Both the position numbers and the translations under genes were made by a program. Source: Xanthomarina arctica (GTDB lineage: Bacteria; Bacteroidota; Bacteroidia; Flavobacteriales; Flavobacteriaceae). Taken from it: DNA of 64,000 bases. Of this stretch, positions 46,834 to 56,293 are shown one piece after another. The stretch's first letter is position 1. Each line of letters opens with the position of its first letter. The DNA is taken from positions 992,001 through 1,056,000 of the forward strand of contig NZ_BMFQ01000002.1 of NCBI RefSeq assembly GCF_014638915.1, read 5' to 3'. Below the pieces are notes generated by a model that saw only the letters and a program-made list of their open reading frames with translations, was not told the origin of the DNA and searched no databases.

Positions 46834-46845
46834 ATAATTGACCTT

Positions 46846-49305
46846 TTGAAAATAAAAATTTATCTTTTTAGTTTTTTTCTTTTTTCGATGTCCTTCTTGG
46901 GTTTTTCGCAATCAGGAACACTTAAAGGTGTTATTTTAGACGACACCAAAACTCCAATTCCAAATGTTAATATTAAAGCTGGAGAAAATGGTACAGCCAC
47001 AAACGAAAATGGTTTTTTCATTATAAAGATTCCTGCAGATCAAGAAGTAGTCGTAAGTTTTACACATCTTGCTTACAAAAGTATTACTGCAACCTTTAAT
47101 TTAAAAAATGGTGAGGAATACGAGTTTCATCCTATTATGAATGAGTCTGTAGAACAAATTTCGACAGTTGTTATTAATAGCAAGGAAAGAGATGATGTTG
47201 AAGGTATTATTTCTTTAAACCCTGAAACAATCAGACTGATACCAGGTGCAAACAATGGAATAGAAAACCTTTTAAAAACCCTTCCTGGGGTGAGTGGAAA
47301 TAACGAATTGAGCACACAATACTCAGTTAGAGGAGGTAATTACGATGAAAACCTAGTATATGTCAATGGCATAGAAATTTATAGACCTTTTTTAATTCGT
47401 TCTGGACAACAGGAAGGATTAAGTTTTGTAAATCCAGATTTAGTTCAAAATGTTGATTTTTCAGCTGGTGGATTTCAAGCGAAATATGGCGATAAGTTAG
47501 CTTCCGTTTTAGATATAACTTACAGAAAACCTTACCAGTTTGGAGCAAGCTTGGAATTAAGTCTTCTTGGTGGAAGTCTTGCTGTGGAAGCTATAAGTAA
47601 AGATTCTAAACTTTCAGGAATTTTAGGTATTCGTTACAGAGACAACAGTTTGTTTGTAAATGCTAAGGAAACTGAAAGTAATTACGAACCGTCCTATGCT
47701 GATGTTCAAACACAAATTAATTATAGTTTTTCCGATAAATTAATAGTCAGCTTTTTAGGAAACGCGTCCATTAATAAATACAATTACGAACCGCAAACCA
47801 GACAAACTAATTTTGGAACTTTAGAAAATCCTTTAGCCTTATTAGTTTTTTATGAAGGTCAAGAAAAAGACAAATACGAAACCCTATTTGGTGCCATAAA
47901 AGCAAGTTATTTATTAAATGATGACTTAACACTTAACTTTGTTGTTTCTACATATCACACAACTGAAGAGGAGTATTTCGATATTTTAGCACAATACAGA
48001 TTAGGTGAGGTCAATTCTAATATTGGAAGTGAAGAATTGGGCGAAGTAGAATTCAGCGAAGGCATTGGAGGTCAATTAAATCATGGTAGAAACGATTTAG
48101 ACGCCCTAATTACAAACGTTGAACAAAGTGGAAAATATACGGTTGAAAACAACGATTTTGAGTGGTCTATAAAATATACAAACGAGAACATTAGAGATCG
48201 ATTGATCGAATGGGAAATGATAGATTCGGCAGGATTTACAGTAAATCCACCTTATAGTGATAACTTTAACAACCAGCCTTACTCACCATACGAAGGGCCT
48301 TTAGTGGCCTTCGAAAATGTGAGTGCTAAAAACGAAACTACTATTCAACGCTATCAGGCTTATTTACAGTGGAGTAAAAGAACTACCATTGGCGATAATG
48401 AGGTTTGGTTTAATGTGGGAGCTAGATCTCACACCTGGACGGTAAGTGGAGAAGGTATCGAAACAACAACACAAACTGTTGTTAGCCCGAGAGCACAATT
48501 TGCTATCAAACCAAACTGGAAAAAAGACATGTTGTTTAGAATTGGTGGAGGTATGTATTATCAACCACCATTTTATAGAGAATTACGAGATTCTTCAGGA
48601 ACAATAAATCCAGATGTTAAAGCACAAAAATCTTTTCAGGTGGTTATTGGAAACGATTACAGTTTTAAAATGTGGGATAGGCCTTTTAAATTAACCACAG
48701 AGGCTTATTACAAAAATATGACAGACGTCAATCCATATACCTTAGAGAATGTACGTATTCGATATGCTGCAGACAATAATGCAACAGCTTATGCCTATGG
48801 TTTGGATCTAAGATTAAATGGTGAATTTGTTCCTGGAACAGAATCTTGGTTTAGTTTTGGTTATCTAAAAACAGAAGAAAACATTGACAATAAGGGTTAT
48901 ATTGCTAGACCAACAGACCAACGTTTAAAATTTGCCGCTCTTTTTCAGGATTATGTTCCTAGTTTACCAAAAATGAAAATGTATTTAAACTTGGTTTATA
49001 ATACAGGGCTTCCAGGTGGTTCTCCTAGTTATGCAGATCCTTATGTTTACCAAAACCGTTTGCCAGATTACAAGCGTGCAGATGTAGGTTTACAATATGT
49101 TATTGTAGATTATAATGAAACCCACAACGGTTGGAGAAAACCTTTTAAATATTTAACTGTTGGCTTTGAAATTTTTAACGTTTTTGATACTCAAAACTCC
49201 ATAACAAATACATGGGTTAGAGATGTATATAGTAAACGACAGTACGCTATTCCTAACTATTTGTCACCAAGAGTCTTTAATATTAAAACCTCTATGAAGT
49301 TTTAA
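46846..49305 (+). CDS. TonB-dependent receptor with carboxypeptidase-regulatory-like domain
   Basis: 819 residues from a TTG start that begins a good signal peptide (MKIKIYLFSFFLFSMSFLGFSQ); no ATG precedes it. Domains: CarboxypepD_reg-like (GTLKGVILDDTKTPIPNVNIKAGENGTATNENGFF, about 23-105), plug (LKTLPGVSGNNELSTQYSVRGGNYDENLVYVNGIE), then the 22-strand barrel to the terminal FNIKTSMKF. It lacks an N-terminal TonB box or SusD neighbour, so a Sus-type glycan function is not indicated and the substrate is unknown. It is translated right after the M23 gene. Confidence 0.93.
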   Translation: MKIKIYLFSFFLFSMSFLGFSQSGTLKGVILDDTKTPIPNVNIKAGENGTATNENGFFIIKIPADQEVVVSFTHLAYKSITATFNLKNGEEYEFHPIMNESVEQISTVVINSKERDDVEGIISLNPETIRLIPGANNGIENLLKTLPGVSGNNELSTQYSVRGGNYDENLVYVNGIEIYRPFLIRSGQQEGLSFVNPDLVQNVDFSAGGFQAKYGDKLASVLDITYRKPYQFGASLELSLLGGSLAVEAISKDSKLSGILGIRYRDNSLFVNAKETESNYEPSYADVQTQINYSFSDKLIVSFLGNASINKYNYEPQTRQTNFGTLENPLALLVFYEGQEKDKYETLFGAIKASYLLNDDLTLNFVVSTYHTTEEEYFDILAQYRLGEVNSNIGSEELGEVEFSEGIGGQLNHGRNDLDALITNVEQSGKYTVENNDFEWSIKYTNENIRDRLIEWEMIDSAGFTVNPPYSDNFNNQPYSPYEGPLVAFENVSAKNETTIQRYQAYLQWSKRTTIGDNEVWFNVGARSHTWTVSGEGIETTTQTVVSPRAQFAIKPNWKKDMLFRIGGGMYYQPPFYRELRDSSGTINPDVKAQKSFQVVIGNDYSFKMWDRPFKLTTEAYYKNMTDVNPYTLENVRIRYAADNNATAYAYGLDLRLNGEFVPGTESWFSFGYLKTEENIDNKGYIARPTDQRLKFAALFQDYVPSLPKMKMYLNLVYNTGLPGGSPSYADPYVYQNRLPDYKRADVGLQYVIVDYNETHNGWRKPFKYLTVGFEIFNVFDTQNSITNTWVRDVYSKRQYAIPNYLSPRVFNIKTSMKF

Positions 49306-49347
49306 TATTTTAACAGTCTTTTTTTAAATTATGTTAAATAACATTTA

Positions 49348-49355
49348 TACATTTG
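49348..49355 (+). promoter_or_regulatory. Possible -7 element upstream of the 49480 gene
   Basis: TACATTTG matches TAnnTTTG, giving a leader of about 120 nt; a good TTG at -33 is missing, so it is tentative. Confidence 0.4.
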
Positions 49356-49479
49356 TACCCTAGTTGTATCAATATTCAATCTTTAAAAAGAAATAATTTA
49401 CAGAATAAACAGATAATTGCTGTTATACTTTTTAATAATCAAAGTAGAAGTATAAAAACTAATAACAATAGAAACAAAG

Positions 49480-49854
49480 GTGAAACAAGGTTTTAGAAAT
49501 ATAATAGCTTTATGCTTACTAGTTGCTTATTCTTTAAGCATTAGTCTTTCTATTCAAAATCTCATAGTAGATACTGTTTTTGATAACGGTTCTCATCATG
49601 ATGTTTCTATTAATCTATCCGATTCAAAGACGCCAGAATTATCGCTATTTCCAGATTTAGAACCTCTTGGAAATGTTTTAAATGAAACTGTTTTAACTTT
49701 TCAAAATGGCGAAGTAAAGGTTGCTTTCCAGTTTTTAAAACAAGCAGACCAACTTTTAGTCGTAAAAGACAATCAATATCTTTACAAAAGTAAAAACATC
49801 CATCCTGGATTAGATATTGAAACCTTACTCTATCCATTCCACACCTTTTCATAA
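49480..49854 (+). CDS. Hypothetical single-span secreted protein
   Basis: I do not recognise this 124-residue protein. It starts at GTG and has an N-terminal hydrophobic segment (IIALCLLVAYSLSISLSIQ) that may be signal or anchor. The remainder is acidic and beta-rich, with a HHD cluster (NGSHHDVSINL) just after the membrane segment. It lies downstream of the TonB receptor gene (174 bp) and upstream of another membrane-anchored unknown. No function is proposed. Confidence 0.6.
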   Translation: MKQGFRNIIALCLLVAYSLSISLSIQNLIVDTVFDNGSHHDVSINLSDSKTPELSLFPDLEPLGNVLNETVLTFQNGEVKVAFQFLKQADQLLVVKDNQYLYKSKNIHPGLDIETLLYPFHTFS

Positions 49855-49884
49855 TATTTTATTTTTTATTTATAGGACTCATTT

Positions 49885-49900
49885 TCTAGATACATCTAGA
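49885..49900. promoter_or_regulatory. Perfect 7+2+7 palindrome, candidate operator
   Basis: TCTAGAT-AC-ATCTAGA lies in the 118-bp gap between two unknown genes, upstream of the gene at 49973. It has no T run, so it is not a terminator; it could bind a dimeric regulator. Confidence 0.4.
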
Positions 49901-49972
49901 GAACTTAATAGTACTTATTCATTTATGATTGGCTTGTTGCCATTCATATTAACTTATAAAAAATAAAAAATC

Positions 49973-50476
49973 ATGGAAATACATAGCACATACATTGGAA
50001 TTATCATTGCACTAATTATATTATTACCTCTTATTTTGATACAATCAACTCAAAAAAGACAAAAGAGAAGAGTAAAAAAAGATTTTATAGATGAAGCTTT
50101 AAAAAATAATTTAAAAGTTACAGAACCAGATTTTTGGGGAACTTACTATACCATTGCCATGGACGAAGCTGCAAACAAATTAATTTATTCTAAAATTATT
50201 GATGCAGAACATAACGTAACGGTTATAGATCTTAATCAAATTGATTCTTGCGAAATAGTAAAAACGCAAAGAAACTTCAAAAATAAAACAACTAATAAAA
50301 TTGAAACGGACAGAATAGACTTGGTTGTAGGTTACAAAACTTCAGGAAAATCCAAAGATATCTTAGAGTTTTATAATGTCGATGTTAATTTTGAAATGAG
50401 TAATGAAATGGCATTATTAGAAAAATGGCAAACTAAAATTAAAAGTCGCATATTCAAAAAAGCATTAGCTGCATAA
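49973..50476 (+). CDS. Membrane-anchored hypothetical protein
   Basis: This 167-residue protein has one N-terminal helix (YIGIIIALIILLPLILI, about 6-22) followed by a basic segment (QKRQKRRVKKDF), so the C-terminal part should be cytoplasmic. That domain is a mixed alpha/beta chain (WGTYYTIAMDEAANKLIYSKIIDAEHNVTVIDLNQIDSCEIVKTQRN) reminiscent of PH-like domains, but I cannot name a family. A terminator follows 20 bp after it. Confidence 0.7.
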   Translation: MEIHSTYIGIIIALIILLPLILIQSTQKRQKRRVKKDFIDEALKNNLKVTEPDFWGTYYTIAMDEAANKLIYSKIIDAEHNVTVIDLNQIDSCEIVKTQRNFKNKTTNKIETDRIDLVVGYKTSGKSKDILEFYNVDVNFEMSNEMALLEKWQTKIKSRIFKKALAA

Positions 50477-50495
50477 GTGTTAGTTGGCTAATAAT

Positions 50496-50532
50496 AAAAA
50501 ACCTTCAGATAAGTTATTTCTGAAGGTTTTTT
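50496..50532 (+). terminator. Terminator between 49973 gene and cysteine desulfurase
   Basis: AAAAAACCTTCAGA (50496-50509) with TCTGAAGGTTTTTT (50519-50532) is a perfect 14-bp stem followed by Ts. Confidence 0.9.
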
Positions 50533-50551
50533 TAATTTAAAATATGACAAT

Positions 50552-50620
50552 TTCTTTACTCTATTTTCTCTACTCTTTTCTCTATGTTCTCTACTCTTTT
50601 CTCTATGTTCTATGTTCTAA
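50552..50620. repeat. 21-bp tandem word repeat
   Basis: Two perfect copies of CTCTACTCTTTTCTCTATGTT (50568-50588 and 50589-50609) are flanked by partial units. The words TTACTCT and TTCTCTA recur at 21531-21562. Confidence 0.85.
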
Positions 50621-50624
50621 TTTT

Positions 50625-51773
50625 TTACTTTTCAACAAACTCTTTCAAGACAGAAATGGCGTAATCTATTTCCTCTTTGGTGTTGTATTTACAAAATGAG
50701 AACCGAACAGAAGGTTTTTGTTTATCTTCTTCACATAAAATTTGTTCTAAAACATGAGACCCTTTCCCACTACCACTTTGGCAAGCACTTCCTTTAGAAC
50801 AAGCAATGCCTTTTAAGTCTAGTTGAAATTGAAGCGTCAAAGCCTTTTCAGCAGACATTGGCAAACAGATATTTAATAAAGTATAGGTGCTTTTTGAGTT
50901 GTCTGAGCAATTTCCATTAAATTTTATTTCTGGAATGGCTTTTTTAATTTCAGTTTTAAAGTAATCCTTTATTTCTTCAACATAGCTACGTTCTTCCTCT
51001 AGATTTTGATAAGCTAAAACAAAAGCTGTTTCCAAACCTTTAATATTATGAACAGATTCGGTTCCTGCTCTAAAACCTCGTTCTTGAGAACCTCCAGATA
51101 TAAATGGTTTTAAAGAGTTGTTTTTTCTAATAAAAGCAAATCCAATACCTTTAGGTCCATGAAATTTATGTGCTGCCGCCGTCATAAAATCAATGGGGGT
51201 TTCTTGAACATCCCATTTAAAATGACCGATAGATTGAACAGTATCACTATGGAATAACGCATTATTAGTTTTACAAAGTAAGGACACCTTAGCAATATCT
51301 AGGATATTCCCAACTTCGTTATTAACATGCATCAAACTCACCAGTTTTCTTTCGTTATTTGCCTTTAACAAGCGCTCTAAATCTTGATAATCTGGCGTAC
51401 CACATTCTTGTAGCTTCACATATTCTATAACAACATCATATTCATTACGCAATTCTTCAACAGTATGTAAAACGGCATGGTGCTCTATTGGAGACGTTAT
51501 AATAGTCGTTACATTAGCATCTCTAACTGCACAACGTAAAATCATATTATCGGCTTCAGTACCTCCAGAAGTAAAAATAATTTCCTGTGGTGATGCATTA
51601 AGCTCTTTTGCTATGGCCTTTCTTGTTGTTTCAATTATCGATTTTGAAGCTCTTCCAAAAGCATGTGTCGAAGATGGATTTCCATATTGATTTTCTAAAA
51701 CATCTTGCATGACGCTTATTACTTCACTTCGTACTCTTGTAGTTGCGGCACTATCAAAATAAACAGATTTCAT
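50625..51773 (-). CDS. Cysteine desulfurase (IscS/NifS family)
   Basis: A PLP enzyme of 382 residues that releases sulfur from cysteine as a persulfide for Fe-S or thio-cofactor assembly. Motifs: YFDSAATTRVRSEVISVM at the N-terminus, SSTHAFGRASK, FTSGGTEADNMIL, Lys in TAAAHKFHGPKGIGF (PLP anchor), ISGGSQERGFRAGTESV, and the active-site loop CSKGSACQSGSGKGSHVL with the catalytic cysteine. No suf or isc genes are adjacent, so it may feed tRNA thiolation or another acceptor. Specific class assignment is uncertain. Confidence 0.93.
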   Translation of the reverse strand: MKSVYFDSAATTRVRSEVISVMQDVLENQYGNPSSTHAFGRASKSIIETTRKAIAKELNASPQEIIFTSGGTEADNMILRCAVRDANVTTIITSPIEHHAVLHTVEELRNEYDVVIEYVKLQECGTPDYQDLERLLKANNERKLVSLMHVNNEVGNILDIAKVSLLCKTNNALFHSDTVQSIGHFKWDVQETPIDFMTAAAHKFHGPKGIGFAFIRKNNSLKPFISGGSQERGFRAGTESVHNIKGLETAFVLAYQNLEEERSYVEEIKDYFKTEIKKAIPEIKFNGNCSDNSKSTYTLLNICLPMSAEKALTLQFQLDLKGIACSKGSACQSGSGKGSHVLEQILCEEDKQKPSVRFSFCKYNTKEEIDYAISVLKEFVEK

Positions 51774-51945
51774 ATGTTTGTGTTTATTGTTATTATTTGA
51801 TTTTCAGTATCATTTAAAGAATCATTTCTTTTGGAAATTAAACCGTTCATTAAAAAATGTTTCATGAACGCTTTATTACATGAATAAAAAATCAGGATTA
51901 ATAGAGCAAAAATAGGGCATTTATAATTATTTGCAAGAAGGCACG

Positions 51946-51974
51946 TTGTATATTTACCAAATCTTTTATTTTTG
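51946..51974 (+). promoter_or_regulatory. Near-leaderless promoter of the lipoprotein gene
   Basis: TTG (51946-51948), 18 bases, TATTTTTG (51967-51974). The predicted start lies within a few bases of the ATG at 51985, which supports that start codon over the longer open frame beginning at 51931. Confidence 0.7.
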
Positions 51975-51984
51975 TTCAAAATCT

Positions 51985-52938
51985 ATGAATGTCATGCGAA
52001 AATTAGTAACCTTATTATCAATTTTATTTTTTGTTTCTTCTTGCGACGATGGAGATGTTTTTATAGTTCAACTAGATTTTGACGATACTTTTGAAGCTTG
52101 TGGTGAACTGGTTTTTTATAATATTAAAGAATCCCCGTTCGAATCTATCTCATTGCAAATTAGTTCACCAGTTACTACGTTAGATGATATTTTTGAAGTA
52201 GTATATATTAATACAGATTCTTTATTGGTAAAACTTGCAAACGATACGCATGAAGGAACCATTAATGGGACAACCAATTTACTGAATTATAGAAGTTATA
52301 ATTCTAGTAGTACAGATTTGTTTTGTAATGATGTACCACCTTCTAGTTTAGACATTACTGAAGATTTATCTAGTTGTTGCGGAACCTATACAATTTCTAC
52401 AGACTATTATGAAGATGATAATGATGGAATTCCGGCTGAAATGGAAGATATAAATGGTAATGGAAATTTGTATGACGATGATACAGATGGTGATGGTATT
52501 CCAAACTTTTTAGATGCAGATGATGATGGAGACAATGTGCTTACGTCAACAGAACTTGCTGAGGATGACAATGCAGATGGAGATGATGATCCACTAACAA
52601 ATCCGCAAGATACAGACGGTGATGGTATTCCTAATTATTTAGATCCAGACGATGATGGCGATGGGGTTCTTACAATCGATGAAGAAAATAACAGCCAGGA
52701 TCTGAATCCTTCTAACGATTATACAAATCCTAATATTATAGCCGATTATTTAAATCCCTTGGTTGATACAATCGTAACTGCTACGGCTTATAGACCAAGT
52801 AGTATTCAACAATTTTACGAAGTATCTCTTATAGTGAACGACATATCGTTTCCAACACTAAATCAAGAAGACTTCGATTTTGGATATTTAGTAAATTCAA
52901 GAACTACGAGCACAAGAATTGTAACTCCAGAGTTTTAG
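51985..52938 (+). CDS. Lipoprotein with calcium-binding TSP3-type repeats
   Basis: The protein has 317 residues from the ATG at 51985; the lipobox VSSC places the lipid-modified Cys at about residue 20. A beta-rich N-terminal part (to about 150) is followed by acidic thrombospondin type 3-like repeats: DTDGDGIPNFLDADDDGDNV and DTDGDGIPNYLDPDDDGDGV, which bind calcium in related proteins. The C-terminal about 60 residues are again beta-rich. No catalytic motif is seen. It is a surface or periplasmic lipoprotein; its function is unknown. Confidence 0.85.
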   Translation: MNVMRKLVTLLSILFFVSSCDDGDVFIVQLDFDDTFEACGELVFYNIKESPFESISLQISSPVTTLDDIFEVVYINTDSLLVKLANDTHEGTINGTTNLLNYRSYNSSSTDLFCNDVPPSSLDITEDLSSCCGTYTISTDYYEDDNDGIPAEMEDINGNGNLYDDDTDGDGIPNFLDADDDGDNVLTSTELAEDDNADGDDDPLTNPQDTDGDGIPNYLDPDDDGDGVLTIDEENNSQDLNPSNDYTNPNIIADYLNPLVDTIVTATAYRPSSIQQFYEVSLIVNDISFPTLNQEDFDFGYLVNSRTTSTRIVTPEF

Positions 52939-53492
52939 TCTGCAGAAACATTTTGAAAAATATAGACTTCCGTAGCTCCTAACCCATATTTTTGGTAATT
53001 GGCTTCATAAAATTTAAGATTGCCATATCTACCAAACAGATATTCCAGTTCTATTTTTAAAACGCCTTCTCCTACTCCATGGATAAAAACTACTTTTTGA
53101 ATCCGGTTTCTAATGGCGAATTCCAATTTTTTTCTGGCTGTATCTAACTGTAAAGTCAGCATGTCGTGATTACTCATTCGGCTAGATTTATCTGTTAATT
53201 GATGAATGTGTAAATCTACTTCCATGGTAGGTTCGAAACGCTCCTTAGGCTTTTTTGTAATGGTTTTTCTTTTAACCGTTTCTTTCTCGTTAATCACATC
53301 GCTTAAAGACACATCTAAAAATGAATTTCTCTTTAATTGAGATTCGTTTTTAATAAGAACCAGTTCTTTTTTGCTAAAATCCATTTCAAAACCATTCTCA
53401 TCCTCCATGGTAATGGTATCTCCAAGAATTTTTACCACTAATCCGGTTAGATCTTCATCCAGAACAGACACTTTATCTCCTATCTTAAACAT
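52935..53492 (-). CDS. DUF2027 / Smr-domain protein
   Basis: The start is chosen at MFKIGDKVSV (53492), overlapping the previous gene's stop by 8 bp through an ATGATG cluster; starts at 53495 or 53501 are nearly equivalent. About 185 residues. The N-terminus is an SH3-like GDKV domain, the middle is basic, and the C-terminal about 85 residues form an Smr domain (MEVDLHIHQLTD and VFIHGVGEGVLKIELEYLF), a nuclease-like fold found in MutS2. The usual label MutS is misleading, as no ATPase is present. It overlaps the end of the convergent lipoprotein gene by 4 bp. Confidence 0.88.
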   Translation of the reverse strand: MFKIGDKVSVLDEDLTGLVVKILGDTITMEDENGFEMDFSKKELVLIKNESQLKRNSFLDVSLSDVINEKETVKRKTITKKPKERFEPTMEVDLHIHQLTDKSSRMSNHDMLTLQLDTARKKLEFAIRNRIQKVVFIHGVGEGVLKIELEYLFGRYGNLKFYEANYQKYGLGATEVYIFQNVSAD

Positions 53493-53697
53493 CATGCTCA
53501 TTTTCCTTAATTTCATTATCTTTTTCTGGATATTTCTTACTTGGAATCGTGCTTGAGATTCTATATAATCCAACCATTAAAATAATGATCCCCAGAATCA
53601 AGATAACCACATTTTGTTTTTCTTCTGCTTGCGCATAAATGGCAACTATAGAGCCAATGATTATTAGTAAATAATTTAAGTATTTTGAAAGATTCAT
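53485..53697 (-). CDS. Small two-helix membrane protein
   Basis: This 70-residue protein has two hydrophobic helices (LLIIIGSIVAIYAQAEE and VVILILGIIILMVGLYRIS) and a charged, lysine/glutamate-rich tail. It ends in an overlap with the Smr-domain gene start, indicating translational coupling. No named family is recognised with confidence. Confidence 0.75.
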   Translation of the reverse strand: MNLSKYLNYLLIIIGSIVAIYAQAEEKQNVVILILGIIILMVGLYRISSTIPSKKYPEKDNEIKENEHDV

Positions 53698-54055
53698 ATT
53701 TATTATATTGACCTATAGATGATTAACAAATTTTATGTAATTTTGATTTAAATTTACAGAAATTTAATTAGATTAATATTTCCTTCTCTAATTAAAATAA
53801 AAAAAAGAAAACTTAAACCAAAAGTATTTACAAAAAACCTACAAGTAAATCTAAGAAGTTTTGTTTTTTTAGATTGTTTTTCATCACACACCGTTTGCAT
53901 TGACATTCTAGGTATCACAATAAATCTTTTAGTTATAAAATTCCAATTGATAATTCATTAAACAAAAAAACTACATCATTTAAATATCAATCAAAGAAAA
54001 AATAATTGATTACCTTTATTATACTACTTTTTTAAAAAGCTAATACATTACAATC
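53698..54055. other. AT-rich divergent intergenic region
   Basis: The 358-bp gap between the small membrane protein gene and the T9SS cargo gene contains no supported gene, hairpin or TAnnTTTG box. It must carry both divergent promoters. Confidence 0.5.
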
Positions 54056-55942
54056 ATGAAATATTTATATACATTAATCTTATTGGCAACTTGTACAATC
54101 AATTTTGCCCAATCTGATTTGTTTGTTAGTAATGGCAGTTATGTTTACGTAGATGGCTCCGCTTTTACAAGTGGCCCAACAGTGGCTCCTTTATTTGTCA
54201 CGAATGACGTAAATTTAGATTCAGACGGTTTTATTTATTTACGTAATGATGCGCAATTAATACAAAGTAATGGAACAATAGCAAGCACCAATACTGGGGT
54301 TGGACAACTTAGTGTGTACCAAACAGGAACTTCAAACACCTATATGTATAACTACTGGGGTTCACCAGTTGGTATTAATAGTGGTGTTGCAGGAAATACG
54401 GTATTTACACCAAATGTAAATTTATATGATCCTATTGGTAATGCCAATGCACATTTAAATAAAATAACAAGTCTACTAGCAAATTATACTAATGGTTATG
54501 ATGGTACTGCTACAATACCAAACACAACCCAGCAAACCATATCAGAGTATTGGTTATATCAGTATATTGGTGTAACCGCTGCACCAGACGAATATTATGA
54601 CTGGATAGGCATAGGTGGTGGTAGCTTACCTACTGGTGGTGTTCAATCAGGTCAATTAGCTAGTGGCTATGGATTTACAATGAAAGGAAACCCTAGTAGT
54701 TTACAAAAATATGATTTTAGAGGAAGACCAAATAATGGTACAATTAGCAACATTACTATTAATGCTGGTTTAGAAACTTTAGTAGGTAACCCGTATCCTT
54801 CTGCCATAGATGCAAGAGAATTTCTTCATGGAGCAACTGCAAATAATCAAGCAGTATTAGACCCAACAGGCACACTTTCTTTTTGGGAACAAGATCCATT
54901 ACAATCAACCTCTCATGTATTAAGAAACTACGTTGGTGGTTATGCCACATACACTATTAGTTCTGGTGGAACAGTTGGAACATATACACCTACAACCTTT
55001 CATACCTATAACAATAATGGAAATATAGTCACTTCACCTTCTATAACATCTGATAAAAATGTATATAGATACATACCAATAGGTCAAGGTTTCATGGTAA
55101 GAGGTGGGACCGGAGGAGTTGTTGAGTTTACAAATGATATGCGCATTTTCCAAAAACAAGTGGATCCAGAAAGTCAATTCTTTAAAACTACAAACAACGA
55201 GTCAAGAACTGGTGAAGGCCCTTTTTATAATGAAGATAGTTTATGTATTATGCCAGAAGGCTATAAACGTTTTAGACTTAATTTAGATTTTAATGAAACC
55301 TATACAAGGCAGTTAACACAAACATTTCATAGCTCTGCAACCATTGGTCTAGATTATGGTTTAGAAACAAGAAGCCCAGAAGCTTTAAATTCTGATGCCT
55401 ATTGGCCAGTAAACGACGTGAAATTAAATGCGCAAGCATTGGCTTTTAATGAAGGATTAAACATTCCTTTAGTTATTAATATAAGCCAGAATCAACCGTT
55501 CCGGTTTAGAATTTTCGATGTCCAAAACTTTGACGAAAGCCAACCCATTTTCATACATGACATAGAAAATAACATCTATGTGAATTTAAAAGAAAACAAT
55601 TACGAGATAAATTTACCACAAGGCACCTATACCGATCGTTTTGAAATAACCTTCACTGCAGAAACTTTAAATATGGAACAGGTAATTACTGCTGACGATT
55701 TAAACATTTATCAAAACAACCAATTGTCACAATTAAGCATTTCTAACCCAAAACTTTTAGAGGTAAAGCAAGTAAAACTTTATGATATTTCCGGGAAACA
55801 AATCCTTGATGAAAGAAACTTAAAGACAGAAGCAAAATACATTTTTTCTACCAAAAATTTAAGTGAAGGTGTTTATATTGCGAATGTTACTTTTGCCGAT
55901 AATCAAATAGTGAGTAAAAAGATTATAGTTTCAAATAAATAA
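54056..55942 (+). CDS. T9SS type A sorting domain-containing surface protein
   Basis: A 628-residue secreted protein. A signal peptide (MKYLYTLILLATCTINFAQ) leads to a beta-rich body that I do not recognise in detail (YNYWGSPVG, GNPYPSAIDAREFLHG, VYRYIPIGQGFMVRGG are family-like segments seen in many Bacteroidetes surface proteins). The last about 80 residues are the type A C-terminal domain: LNIYQNNQLSQLSISNP, VKLYDISGKQIL, and SEGVYIANVTFADNQIVSKKIIV. It is therefore a T9SS client, probably anchored on the surface. DUF2752 and CCC-motif genes follow on the same strand. Confidence 0.9.
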   Translation: MKYLYTLILLATCTINFAQSDLFVSNGSYVYVDGSAFTSGPTVAPLFVTNDVNLDSDGFIYLRNDAQLIQSNGTIASTNTGVGQLSVYQTGTSNTYMYNYWGSPVGINSGVAGNTVFTPNVNLYDPIGNANAHLNKITSLLANYTNGYDGTATIPNTTQQTISEYWLYQYIGVTAAPDEYYDWIGIGGGSLPTGGVQSGQLASGYGFTMKGNPSSLQKYDFRGRPNNGTISNITINAGLETLVGNPYPSAIDAREFLHGATANNQAVLDPTGTLSFWEQDPLQSTSHVLRNYVGGYATYTISSGGTVGTYTPTTFHTYNNNGNIVTSPSITSDKNVYRYIPIGQGFMVRGGTGGVVEFTNDMRIFQKQVDPESQFFKTTNNESRTGEGPFYNEDSLCIMPEGYKRFRLNLDFNETYTRQLTQTFHSSATIGLDYGLETRSPEALNSDAYWPVNDVKLNAQALAFNEGLNIPLVINISQNQPFRFRIFDVQNFDESQPIFIHDIENNIYVNLKENNYEINLPQGTYTDRFEITFTAETLNMEQVITADDLNIYQNNQLSQLSISNPKLLEVKQVKLYDISGKQILDERNLKTEAKYIFSTKNLSEGVYIANVTFADNQIVSKKIIVSNK

Positions 55943-55991
55943 ATCTGTAGATTTTTATATCTTTAAAACTTGAATTAAAAAAGATATAAAT

Positions 55992-56276
55992 ATGTCTTCC
56001 CTAGAAGATTTTATGTTACCCTGTCTAAACAAACAGCTTTTTGGAGTTGACTGTTTAGGCTGTGGTTTACAAAGATCTTTCCTATTTCTAATTACAGGCG
56101 ATTTTATAGCTGCTTTTAAAATGTATCCTGCTATATATTCACTTCTCCTTCTCGGCATTTTTATTATCTTTAATTTTTATTTTAAATTTAAATACGATTA
56201 CCAACTCAAGATGGGTCTCATTGCTCTAAATGTTTCAATAATTGTTGGGAGCTATATTTTAAAAATAACACATTAA
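55992..56276 (+). CDS. DUF2752 small membrane protein
   Basis: The 94-residue protein begins with the DUF2752 motif: MLPCLNKQLFGVDCLGCGLQRSFLFLITGDF, in which the three cysteines around CLGCGLQR are conserved in the family. Two or three further hydrophobic helices follow (AIYSLLLLGIFIIFNFYF and GLIALNVSIIVGSYIL). It is only 17 bp before the CCC-motif gene, and the two are commonly paired in Bacteroidetes. The activity of the family is not known. Confidence 0.88.
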   Translation: MSSLEDFMLPCLNKQLFGVDCLGCGLQRSFLFLITGDFIAAFKMYPAIYSLLLLGIFIIFNFYFKFKYDYQLKMGLIALNVSIIVGSYILKITH

Positions 56277-56293
56277 CATATTTTATAACTTAC

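Noticed and set aside
53492-53573. Longer N-terminus for the Smr-domain protein (MDYIESQARF...)
   Set aside because: The extra codons overlap the coupled small membrane protein gene, and the SH3-like domain begins at MFKIGDKV.
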